Source: UBA922 sp035438805
GTDB taxonomy: Bacteria > Patescibacteriota > Patescibacteriia > Magasanikbacterales > UBA922
Length of the DNA: 11,584 nucleotides
Direction of reading: 5' to 3'
Assembly: GCA_035438805.1 (NCBI GenBank)
Contig: DAORJA010000033.1
Coordinates: 1-11,584 of the forward strand
Below are positions 6,668 to 11,584 of this stretch, one piece after another. The position numbers and the translations under genes were made by a program. The first letter of the stretch is position 1. Each line of letters begins with the position of its first letter. The notes beneath the pieces were generated by a model that was given only the letters and a program-made list of their open reading frames with translations, did no database searches and was not told the origin of the DNA.

Positions 6668-7624
6668 CTAATTTGAAACTCCCAATTTTTCCAATTTCTC
6701 AAGCCATTCACCAAGGTATCGTGCACGTCGATCATTTTCATGGAATTTTAATATTGAATCATTCACAACTACACGAGTATCTTTTGCATGCACCAAACTT
6801 CGAGTGTTACGCATTATTTTTTTTCTCTGGAAACTTCGTGTAATATCTTCTATTCGATCTCCAAAATGACTTTGGAACACCTGTTCCAATAGTCGTGTAA
6901 CCGTCCGTTTATTCCTCTGCTTTTCGCCGATATAGTGCATGGTAGGTTCCACATGGCGTGCATGCGGTAAAAAGGGTGCAAGCAACTCGCGATTAGCACG
7001 GAGTATACTTTCACCCAATTGATCAGGGTCATATACAGGAATAAGAGTACGCATCCAATACGAGAGGTATACATCATCATGAGCAATCCTAAATTTCGAA
7101 AGATTCAACGCACGGTCAGCCAGATAGAAACTAAGGCAAATTCGATTTGTCACTTTTTTCTTGGTACGCCTCAGACGATAAATTGACATAATAATCGTTG
7201 TCCAAAGTCTTGCAATCCACATACGACCAAGCTTCACAATTACCAAGACATCAATATCGCTATCAGAATCAGCGGCATTAAACGCAAGAGTATTGCATAC
7301 AAACACAGCACGCACAAATGGTGTTAGAGAAAAAAGGCGTACTGCTTTATCAAGTTTCCGTAACTTATGTTCAATATGCACACTACGCTCAGTGCGTAGA
7401 GATATAAGTGCCTCTCGCCCAGCTAGATGCCAAAGACCGTGGGTATAGGCGATCCGCTCATCAGGAAAATCTCTCGTTTTGAGAACAAAAAGTGGAAAAT
7501 CCAATTTTGGTTTTAGCGGTGGATTATGAAGATATTCAAAAAGCTCCCGATCAGTAAGCGGATGATCAAAAATATCAAAGAAAGCAATAGTCCGCACAAC
7601 TGATTGGTACAGTAAATCTTCCAT
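6668..7624 (-). CDS. Nucleotidyltransferase-fold protein (MNT-like), partner of O-antigen ligase
   Basis: The 318-residue protein starts with a probable winged-helix-like region (AFFDIFDHPLTDRELFEYL, about 13-31). The motif NTLAFNAADSDSDIDVLVIV follows at about residues 111-130. Its DSDID matches the metal-binding Dx[DE] of polymerase-beta-type nucleotidyltransferases; the usual Gly-Ser ten residues earlier is Asn-Thr, so activity is uncertain. From memory, a CPR family with N(S/T)L...DSDID followed by GRxWxxR often sits beside glycan genes; here GRMWIAR follows. The C-terminal half is basic and unrecognised. I chose ATG at 7624 (MEDLLYQSVV); a TTG 36 bp upstream lies inside the preceding terminator. 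A weak TACACT -10 lies just before the ATG with a poor -35. Substrate unknown. Confidence 0.72.
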   Translation of the reverse strand: MEDLLYQSVVRTIAFFDIFDHPLTDRELFEYLHNPPLKPKLDFPLFVLKTRDFPDERIAYTHGLWHLAGREALISLRTERSVHIEHKLRKLDKAVRLFSLTPFVRAVFVCNTLAFNAADSDSDIDVLVIVKLGRMWIARLWTTIIMSIYRLRRTKKKVTNRICLSFYLADRALNLSKFRIAHDDVYLSYWMRTLIPVYDPDQLGESILRANRELLAPFLPHARHVEPTMHYIGEKQRNKRTVTRLLEQVFQSHFGDRIEDITRSFQRKKIMRNTRSLVHAKDTRVVVNDSILKFHENDRRARYLGEWLEKLEKLGVSN

Positions 7625-7653
7625 ATAGAGGGTAGTGTACCTAAAAGCAGCAC

Positions 7654-7682
7654 AAAGCAAAAGCCCGCTTATGCGCGGGCTT
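7654..7682 (-). terminator. Intrinsic terminator overlapping the PRC-barrel stop codon
   Basis: On the minus strand AAGCCCGC (7682-7675) and GCGGGCTT (7668-7661) form an 8-bp stem around a 6-nt loop (GCATAA), followed by TTTTGCTTT. The TAA stop codon at 7669-7671 forms part of the loop, so the last codons of the gene make the left arm of the stem. Confidence 0.9.
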
Positions 7683-7965
7683 CATCTTCGACCAATCCGA
7701 CAGGATTAGGTGGTTGTATAGGCATGGTAATCCCTGATTTTTCAAATTCTTCAAGTACTCTATCTTCTACAAACATCTTATCTTCTTCGTAGCGCACTAC
7801 TTGTTCCCGTGCAATCGTATAGGTCCGATGCAAAAGCGAAGAAACTAGATATTCACGAAGCAGTCCAGAGTCGAGGTCAAATGAAATATCTTTGACACGG
7901 CCGACGTGCTTGCCTGAAGTCGTATACACATGCATTTTCAAAAGTTTTGAACATGCAAGTTTCAT
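7669..7965 (-). CDS. PRC-barrel domain protein
   Basis: A 98-residue soluble protein. Residues 1-60 fit the PRC-barrel fold, a small beta-barrel seen in photosynthetic reaction centre H subunits and in RimM: SKLLKMHVYTTSGKHVGRVKDISFDLDSGLLREYLVSS. The GKxxGxVxDxxxDxxxG pattern is the recognisable part. Members are thought to act as protein or RNA contact modules; no specific role can be assigned. The C-terminus is proline-rich then acidic (PIQPPNPVGLVEDEARA). It lies downstream of yidC, 60 bp away, with a REP-like palindrome between and no clear promoter of its own, so it is probably cotranscribed with yidC. Its last codons double as a terminator arm. No Shine-Dalgarno. Confidence 0.8.
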   Translation of the reverse strand: MKLACSKLLKMHVYTTSGKHVGRVKDISFDLDSGLLREYLVSSLLHRTYTIAREQVVRYEEDKMFVEDRVLEEFEKSGITMPIQPPNPVGLVEDEARA

Positions 7966-7987
7966 AGAAATATTATTAATTACACTA

Positions 7988-8026
7988 TGTCATCCTGAGC
8001 GAGGAGTCTTCGACGAGTCGAAGGAT
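7988..8026. repeat. REP-like palindromic element
   Basis: The plus strand reads TGTCATCCTGAGCGAGG, then AGTCTTCGACGAGTCGAAGGAT. Outer arms ATCCT/AGGAT (7992-7996 and 8022-8026) enclose an inner near-perfect palindrome CTTCGAC-GA-GTCGAAG (8008-8023), with GAGTC repeated. From memory, short palindromes of the form TGTCATCCTGAGC...TCGAAGGAT are scattered through many bacterial genomes; I cannot count copies from one window. It touches the yidC stop codon and has no T run, so it is a poor intrinsic terminator, though the hairpin could protect the yidC mRNA 3' end. Confidence 0.7.
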
Positions 8027-8787
8027 TAAGAAACAATCTTACCCTCAATAACATTTGAATCTTTTCCACTACCTGAAGTTGGCGTATCTTTTCTAAACAA
8101 GATCCATTGCTGAATTACTGCGAGAAGGGTTCTAAAAAACCAGTACAATACAACTCCAGCTGGAAACTGAAAACCGATAATGATGGTGAGGATTGGCATC
8201 ATATAGAGCATTTGTTTATTCATCATCGCAGCCATACTCTCATCTTTCGCTCCTTCACCCGCAACTTTTGGTGGGCGTTTTGCAGTAAGCATTTTGGTCT
8301 GTACAAACTGTGCAGCTCCTGCGAGTACTGCAAGAACAGCGCTCTTTCCTGAAAGATCAAAAATTCCCAAAGTCATTGGATCAATTGATCCTGGATTTGC
8401 AACAAAAGGATACAATAATTCAAATGACGTATCAGCAAACGCACTCTTGAACACATAAAACAATGCAAGGAAAATAGGAATTTGTACGAGCACCGGAAGA
8501 CATGATCCAAACGGATTAATTTTATTATCCTTATACAGCTTCATGGTTTCAGCTGCCAGCTTCTGTTGGTCATCTTTGTACTCCTTTTTGAGCTTCTCAA
8601 GCTTGGGCTGCAAATCAGCCATTACTTTTTGTGCTCGAATAGATTTGTTGTTCAATGGATAGAGGAGCAGTTGAAAAAGAATCGTGATAAGTAATATCGC
8701 AATTCCCACGTCACCCACAAGATTATAAAACCATACGAACAAATTGAAGATCGGCTGGTAGATAATCGTCGTAAAAAGCTCTTTCAT
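8026..8787 (-). CDS. yidC: Membrane protein insertase YidC/Oxa1 (short form)
   Basis: Inserts proteins into the cytoplasmic membrane, alone or with Sec. The 253 residues lack the large periplasmic P1 domain of E. coli YidC, as in Gram-positive and CPR forms. Family landmarks are YPLNNKSIRAQKVMADLQPKLEKLKKEYKDD (about 43-74, the end of the first core helix and the cytosolic coiled hairpin), INPFGSCLPVLVQIPIFLALFYVF (about 90-113), and the later helices MLYMMPILTIIIGFQFPAGVVLYWFFRTLLAVIQQ. The conserved positive residue in the first core helix (R366 in E. coli, context FIVRGIMYPL) is glutamine here (Q39, ILFQLLLYPL, codon CAA). Usual neighbours rnpA, rpmH and jag are absent. A promoter lies at 8812-8840. 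No Shine-Dalgarno. The REP-like repeat touches the stop codon. Confidence 0.95.
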   Translation of the reverse strand: MKELFTTIIYQPIFNLFVWFYNLVGDVGIAILLITILFQLLLYPLNNKSIRAQKVMADLQPKLEKLKKEYKDDQQKLAAETMKLYKDNKINPFGSCLPVLVQIPIFLALFYVFKSAFADTSFELLYPFVANPGSIDPMTLGIFDLSGKSAVLAVLAGAAQFVQTKMLTAKRPPKVAGEGAKDESMAAMMNKQMLYMMPILTIIIGFQFPAGVVLYWFFRTLLAVIQQWILFRKDTPTSGSGKDSNVIEGKIVS

Positions 8788-8811
8788 AAATAGTATTTAG
8801 ATATGTGTTTG

Positions 8812-8840
8812 AGTATAGCTGATATTAAGGGAAGAATCAA
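8812..8840 (-). promoter_or_regulatory. Sigma70-type promoter of yidC
   Basis: On the minus strand, TTGATT (8835-8840, four of six), a 17-bp spacer, and TATACT (8812-8817, five of six). The predicted start is near 8805, giving a leader of about 18 nt with no Shine-Dalgarno. It points away from the plus-strand small gene. Confidence 0.75.
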
Positions 8841-8864
8841 CTGTGTCTTGCAGGGCCATACCAA

Positions 8865-8893
8865 TTGACAAAGCAAGTGCAAAATGATAATAC
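8865..8893 (+). promoter_or_regulatory. Candidate promoter of the plus-strand small gene
   Basis: A perfect TTGACA at 8865-8870 is followed by GATAAT at 8886-8891 (15-bp spacer, five of six) or TAATAC at 8888-8893 (17-bp spacer, weaker). The predicted start near 8898 leaves a leader of about 18 nt that holds the Shine-Dalgarno. Confidence 0.6.
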
Positions 8894-8903
8894 ATTGACA
8901 TAA

Positions 8904-8910
8904 AGGGGGT
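8904..8910 (+). promoter_or_regulatory. Strong Shine-Dalgarno of the plus-strand small gene
   Basis: AGGGGGT ends 5 nt before the ATG at 8916. It differs from the ideal AGGAGGT at one base that can still wobble-pair. No minus-strand gene here has a comparable site, so this feature both fixes the start and sets the gene apart. Confidence 0.8.
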
Positions 8911-8915
8911 GCAAA

Positions 8916-9077
8916 ATGATCGCTGGAGTCGAAAAATCAACTACAGCGGAAGCTATCCTTGGTCTCGTCAGGAAACTGAAGGAGAAATACAAGGATGAAC
9001 CTAAGGCGCTGGAAGCGCTGAAGGAGGTAGAGACAGAGGCCGAAAACCTCAAAAAAGAAGGAGATGCCGGGTACTGA
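8916..9077 (+). CDS. Small highly charged protein of 53 residues, unknown function
   Basis: ATG at 8916 follows an AGGGGGT Shine-Dalgarno; the upstream frame is closed by TAA at 8901, and the gene ends with TGA. The product is rich in Lys and Glu with regular hydrophobic positions (AEAILGLVRKLKEKY, then ALEALKEVETEAENL), suggesting one or two amphipathic helices, possibly a short coiled coil. It has no signal peptide, membrane helix, cysteine or known motif. It is the only plus-strand gene and has its own promoter and terminator. By my count 79 of 162 bases are G or C, and CTG, GAG, AAG and GCG codons are frequent, unlike the A/T-ending codons of neighbours. This suggests recent acquisition or an unusually highly expressed gene. 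I do not recognise a family and assign no function. Confidence 0.7.
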   Translation: MIAGVEKSTTAEAILGLVRKLKEKYKDEPKALEALKEVETEAENLKKEGDAGY

Positions 9078-9099
9078 GCACTCCAACACACTTTTGATC

Positions 9100-9140
9100 A
9101 CGCGTCATTCGAGGTTTCCTTGGGTGACGCGTTCTTGTTT
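9100..9140 (+). terminator. Intrinsic terminator of the plus-strand small gene
   Basis: Arms 9100-9114 and 9118-9132 give 15 continuous pairs around a UUU loop in plus-strand RNA, with three G.U wobbles, followed by TCTTGTTT. On the minus strand those wobbles become A.C mismatches, so the plus strand is the functional sense. It starts 23 bp after the stop codon. Confidence 0.85.
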
Positions 9141-9150
9141 AAAAGAATTC

Positions 9151-9188
9151 AAAAAACACACCGTGAGAAAGCGGTGTGTTTTATTTTC
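9151..9188. terminator. Bidirectional intrinsic terminator between nusA and the small gene
   Basis: ACACACCG (9156-9163) pairs with CGGTGTGT (9172-9179), with extra A-T pairs at the base. On the minus strand it is followed by TTTTTT and ends nusA, which stops at 9190. On the plus strand it is followed by TTTTATTTT and backs up the small gene's own terminator. Confidence 0.9.
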
Positions 9189-9189
9189 A

Positions 9190-10470
9190 TTATTCCTGTG
9201 TCTTTTCTTCCGAAGCTTCTTCTGTTTTTGGTTCTACTGATTTTTCAGCTTCTACCACAGTCGTCTCAGTGTCTGCAGGTTTCTCTACCACCACTTCTCC
9301 ATCTTCACTTGTCACCACCTGTGTTCCATCTTTTTCTACTACTTTAATTTTCCAGCCAGTAAGCTCAGCTGCGAGACGTACATTTTGTCCGCCACGTCCG
9401 ATTGCAAGAGAAAATTGATCAGATTCTACTTTTACGATTGCCTGTTTTTCAGCTTCATCAAGCTCAACACTTGCAACTTTTGCAGGTGACAATGCTGCTT
9501 TGATATAGTCTGCTGCATTTTCATTGTAGAGGATGACATCAATTTTTTCTCCAGCAAGTTCATCAATAATCGTAGTAATACGGCTGCCACGCTGTCCAAC
9601 ACATGATCCAATTGGGTCAATTGACTCATCATCAGTAGCTACAGCCACCTTTGATCGGTTTCCTGGATCACGCGCAATGCCTTTGATTACTACTTCACCA
9701 GATGTAATTTCTGGAATTTCTTGTTCGAATACAAATGACACCATGCGTTTGTCTTTTCGTGAAAGAATAATTTCAGGGCCACGAATACCAAGCGCAACGG
9801 ACGTTACATAGAATTTCATTTTGTTACCCAAAGTATAGCGTTCACGAAATACAGTCTCACTCTGAGGCAAAATTCCAGTGATTTTACCAAGGTCAATCAC
9901 ATACCCGCCGGTATGACGGTCACGTCTCTGTACAATTCCTTGCACAATATGTCCTTCTTGTTTTTTGAAATCTTCAAATACTGAACTGCGTTCAGCTTCA
10001 CGGAGTTTCTGGATAATTACCTGCTTTGCAGTCTGAGCTGCCATGCGGCCAAAATCTCCAGGGACTTCAAGATCAATTTTGAGCGTGTCTCCCAATTTTA
10101 CATTCTTCTTATGCTCTTTAGCCTGACTAATCATGATCTGAGTTTTTGGATTAAAGCGAACCAAATCAGCGATTTCTTCTTCGCTCAAATCACGCCCTTC
10201 TTTTCGTATTTCTTCACGTCGGCGAGTAAGTTCTTCCTGGTCATGGAGAAGAGTTTCTTCAGGAATATCTTCTACCACTTCTTTCTCATCCCACACTTTC
10301 ATATCCCCTGTTTCAGGATCAAATACAACCTGGATGTTCTGCTGTTTGTTTCCAAAATCTTTGCGATACGCAGCTCCAAGTGCTGATTGAAGTGCCTCCA
10401 TGACAATATCAAATTGGAGACCTTTTTCGTCACAAATGTACTGAATACTCTTACTAATTTCTGATGACAT
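9190..10470 (-). CDS. nusA: Transcription termination/antitermination factor NusA
   Basis: Binds RNA polymerase and nascent RNA to control pausing, intrinsic termination and antitermination. The 426 residues run: N-terminal polymerase-binding domain (about 1-165, ending FGRMAAQTAKQVIIQKLREAER), S1 domain (about 172-240), KH1 with GQRG at 292-295 and KH2 with GRGG at 358-361. After KH2 there is only a low-complexity Glu/Thr/Val tail (about 383-426) and no E. coli-type acidic repeat domains. The N-terminal domain has a charged helical stretch at about 70-112 that looks like an insertion relative to E. coli. The usual operon partners rimP, rpsO and infB are absent; a terminator follows the stop closely. 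No Shine-Dalgarno. A promoter and a terminator both lie upstream, suggesting attenuation. Confidence 0.97.
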   Translation of the reverse strand: MSSEISKSIQYICDEKGLQFDIVMEALQSALGAAYRKDFGNKQQNIQVVFDPETGDMKVWDEKEVVEDIPEETLLHDQEELTRRREEIRKEGRDLSEEEIADLVRFNPKTQIMISQAKEHKKNVKLGDTLKIDLEVPGDFGRMAAQTAKQVIIQKLREAERSSVFEDFKKQEGHIVQGIVQRRDRHTGGYVIDLGKITGILPQSETVFRERYTLGNKMKFYVTSVALGIRGPEIILSRKDKRMVSFVFEQEIPEITSGEVVIKGIARDPGNRSKVAVATDDESIDPIGSCVGQRGSRITTIIDELAGEKIDVILYNENAADYIKAALSPAKVASVELDEAEKQAIVKVESDQFSLAIGRGGQNVRLAAELTGWKIKVVEKDGTQVVTSEDGEVVVEKPADTETTVVEAEKSVEPKTEEASEEKTQE

Positions 10471-10503
10471 ACTACGATAAGTTAATTAAAATATTTTGGG
10501 TTT

Positions 10504-10532
10504 AAAAAAAGCAGCATTTGATGATGCTACTT
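10504..10532 (-). terminator. Intrinsic terminator in the nusA leader
   Basis: On the minus strand AGTAGCAT (10531-10524) pairs with ATGCTGCT (10517-10510; one U.G wobble) around loop CATCAA, followed by a run of T down to 10504. It lies downstream of the promoter at 10542-10570 and upstream of the nusA ATG, so it would both end the methyltransferase-yraN transcript and attenuate nusA. Confidence 0.85.
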
Positions 10533-10541
10533 ACATAGGTA

Positions 10542-10570
10542 ATACTACCATAAAAGTAAAGTTTTGTCAA
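10542..10570 (-). promoter_or_regulatory. Candidate promoter of nusA
   Basis: On the minus strand a perfect TTGACA (10565-10570), a 17-bp spacer, and TAGTAT (10542-10547, four of six). The predicted start near 10534-10536 puts the terminator hairpin within the first few nucleotides of the transcript and leaves a leader of about 65 nt before nusA. Confidence 0.7.
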
Positions 10571-10594
10571 GAATTACAAGATTTAAGTATAAAG

Positions 10595-10975
10595 CTATTT
10601 TGTTATCTCATAATGATATATCTTCTGCTCTAGACCCTCCCCATAAATACTTATCTGTTCAAATTGTATCGGCGTATGTTCACTATCTATTCCATATTCA
10701 AGACAATATGCTTCAGCTCCACGGGTCATATGTAGTTGTTTTTTCTTTCCTACAGAACGTTCAGCACTACCATCCAGAGTTGAACGATATTTTACTTCAA
10801 TAAAACAAAGAGTTCGGCCAAAATATGGTTTAGTGTGCCACGCAACAATATCAATTTCCCCAAATCTTTTGGAAAAATTACGACCCACAATGTCATAACC
10901 TTTGTGTAACAAAAAATCGGCAGCTATGCGCTCGCCGTAATTTCCCTTACTTCGTGTTCCCCCTCCTTCCCGCAT
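10595..10975 (-). CDS. yraN: YraN family (UPF0102) endonuclease-like protein
   Basis: The 126 residues match the UPF0102 family length (about 120). A PD-(D/E)XK-type nuclease core is visible: GERIAADFLLHKGY (14-27, with the motif glutamate E15), FGEIDIVA (38-45, catalytic aspartate D42) and FIEVKYRS (58-65, the E-x-K pair E60 and K62). The family resembles archaeal Holliday junction resolvases, but its cellular role is unclear. The reading frame is open far upstream, yet similarity begins at MREGGGTRSKGNYGE, so I chose ATG at 10975. It follows the methyltransferase stop with one base between (TGATATG), which suggests termination-reinitiation; no Shine-Dalgarno is present. The nusA promoter and leader terminator follow the stop. 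Confidence 0.9.
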   Translation of the reverse strand: MREGGGTRSKGNYGERIAADFLLHKGYDIVGRNFSKRFGEIDIVAWHTKPYFGRTLCFIEVKYRSTLDGSAERSVGKKKQLHMTRGAEAYCLEYGIDSEHTPIQFEQISIYGEGLEQKIYHYEITK

Positions 10976-10976
10976 A

Positions 10977-11528
10977 TCAACTTCGAAATAATACAACCAC
11001 GCGATGATATGGTCCGGTATTCGTATCTTCCTGAACACCAAATTTATTCTGTCGTGCCCATGAAATGATGCGCGAAAAATCAACCATGTTGTTAGTCGAT
11101 GGACCAAGCACGGATAATTTCTTTGTCCAATCCGCAACAATGATTCGTCCTTTTTCTTTGAGCACTCGAGCAGCTTCTGCAAGCGGAGTATCGTATGAAT
11201 CAAAATGATACAACACATTGATGAAAAATGCAGTATCTAAAGTACCAACAGGGATTGCCAATCCTTCGGTCTGTCCCAAATCTGCCCATACCGTCTCTAC
11301 ATTGTGAATTGCTTCAGTGGCAGCACGCTTCCGCACAGATTCAAGCACATCTTTCAATACGTCTACTGCGTACACCACTCCCCGATCACCCACCATTTTT
11401 GATGCAGGAAAAACTACGTGACCAGTTCGTCCGCAACCCAAATCAGCAATATGCATTCCTTCGGTGATTCCACCCTTCAGGAGAAGAGCGTACGGATCAA
11501 TAAGATGAGTTCCCGTGTGATAGGTCAT
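10977..11528 (-). CDS. Class I SAM-dependent methyltransferase
   Basis: A 183-residue single-domain Rossmann methyltransferase. Motif I, which binds S-adenosylmethionine, is IADLGCGRTGH (27-37). The acidic residue that contacts the ribose is in VVYAVDVL (51-58, D56). Later family elements are VETVWADLGQ, a TAFFINVLYHFDSYD segment (motif IV-like), and AARVLKEKGRIIVADW. The order and spacing fit the Methyltransf_11/25/31 superfamily, which acts on many small molecules and macromolecules, so no substrate is proposed. The usual C-terminal strands appear present. It begins 2 bp after the stop of another reading frame (TAATTATG) and ends 1 bp before yraN, so it is inside an operon. GATAAT just before the ATG is too close to be this gene's -10. 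Confidence 0.88.
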   Translation of the reverse strand: MTYHTGTHLIDPYALLLKGGITEGMHIADLGCGRTGHVVFPASKMVGDRGVVYAVDVLKDVLESVRKRAATEAIHNVETVWADLGQTEGLAIPVGTLDTAFFINVLYHFDSYDTPLAEAARVLKEKGRIIVADWTKKLSVLGPSTNNMVDFSRIISWARQNKFGVQEDTNTGPYHRVVVLFRS

Positions 11529-11530
11529 AA

Positions 11531-11584
11531 TTATCTTGTGCCAATAAAAAGATTACCAAAAATAGCTACGATCATTTCACCCAA
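11531..11584 (-). CDS. C-terminal end of an upstream gene (cut by window edge)
   Basis: From the window edge the minus strand reads 17 sense codons (LGEMIVAIFGNLFIGTR) and then TAA at 11531-11533, two bases before the methyltransferase ATG. The residues look like the end of a hydrophobic protein, and the tight spacing matches the other operon junctions here. The piece is too short to name, and an open frame of this length can occur by chance. Confidence 0.35.
   Translation of the reverse strand: MGEMIVAIFGNLFIGTR

Larger units (their letters stand above)
8864..8923 (+). repeat. Imperfect 30-bp tandem duplication at the start of the plus-strand gene
   Basis: ATTGACA occurs at 8864-8870 and 8894-8900, and GTGCAAAATGAT at 8877-8888 and 8909-8920, so two adjacent units share both ends. 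The first unit lies over the promoter; the second carries the Shine-Dalgarno and the real start codon. An ATG in the first unit (8884-8886) meets a stop after four codons. Confidence 0.7.

Noticed and set aside
8837..9091. An 84-codon minus-strand frame opposite the plus-strand small gene
   Set aside because: Its Ser/Phe-rich product is the antisense of the Lys/Glu-rich gene, and the wobble pairs in the nearby terminator support the plus strand.
10976..11218. A 207-codon version of yraN beginning inside the methyltransferase gene
   Set aside because: UPF0102 similarity starts at the ATG at 10975; the extra 81 codons are the methyltransferase read in another frame and match nothing expected of the family.
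11529..11584. A promoter (GATAAT) directly before the methyltransferase ATG
   Set aside because: The -10 would end one base before the start codon, placing transcription initiation inside the gene; an upstream reading frame ending there suggests an operon.

Overview
The window looks like chromosomal DNA of a Candidate Phyla Radiation (Patescibacteria) bacterium, possibly of the Parcubacteria/Uhrbacteria kind. This rests on gene style: a short YidC without the periplasmic P1 domain, NusA alone instead of in a rimP-nusA-infB operon, a nucleotidyltransferase next to an O-antigen ligase, A+T-rich DNA, and almost no Shine-Dalgarno sequences. No marker such as 16S rRNA is present, so the placement is an inference. 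TAA, TAG and TGA all end genes here and RF2 (prfB) is encoded, so the code is the standard bacterial one with UGA as stop.

Layout, low to high coordinates. Every gene but one is on the minus strand, so transcription runs right to left. (1) 1-2981: a tight operon prfB > folP > PAP2 phosphatase > mannose-1-phosphate guanylyltransferase (cut by the window edge), with gaps of 9-11 bp and a candidate promoter directly before prfB. (2) 3024-5122: the groES-groL chaperonin operon, with a strong sigma70-type promoter, a CIRCE (HrcA) operator and a terminator. (3) 5143-5303: a probable unannotated small RNA of about 127 nt with its own near-consensus promoter, a rod-like fold and a U6 end. The 305-bp gap between groES and the ligase (5020-5324) holds only this RNA, the groES promoter and CIRCE. 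(4) 5325-7624: an O-antigen ligase-like polymerase and a nucleotidyltransferase-fold protein, a surface-glycan module. (5) 7669-8840: yidC and a PRC-barrel protein, with a REP-like palindrome between them. (6) 8864-9140: the only plus-strand unit, a 53-codon gene with promoter, strong Shine-Dalgarno and terminator. (7) 9151-10570: nusA with a promoter and an intrinsic terminator inside its leader. (8) 10595-11584: a methyltransferase and a YraN-family nuclease-like protein, preceded by the last codons of another gene.

Roles: protein folding (GroES/GroEL), translation termination (RF2), transcription elongation and termination (NusA), membrane insertion (YidC), folate synthesis (FolP), and envelope glycan building (GDP-mannose synthesis, PAP2 lipid phosphatase, ligase/polymerase). 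The most unusual items are the plus-strand small gene, the rod-like RNA, the terminator in the nusA leader, and the loss of the conserved groove arginine in YidC. I saw no tRNA, rRNA, CRISPR array, transposase or prophage gene.
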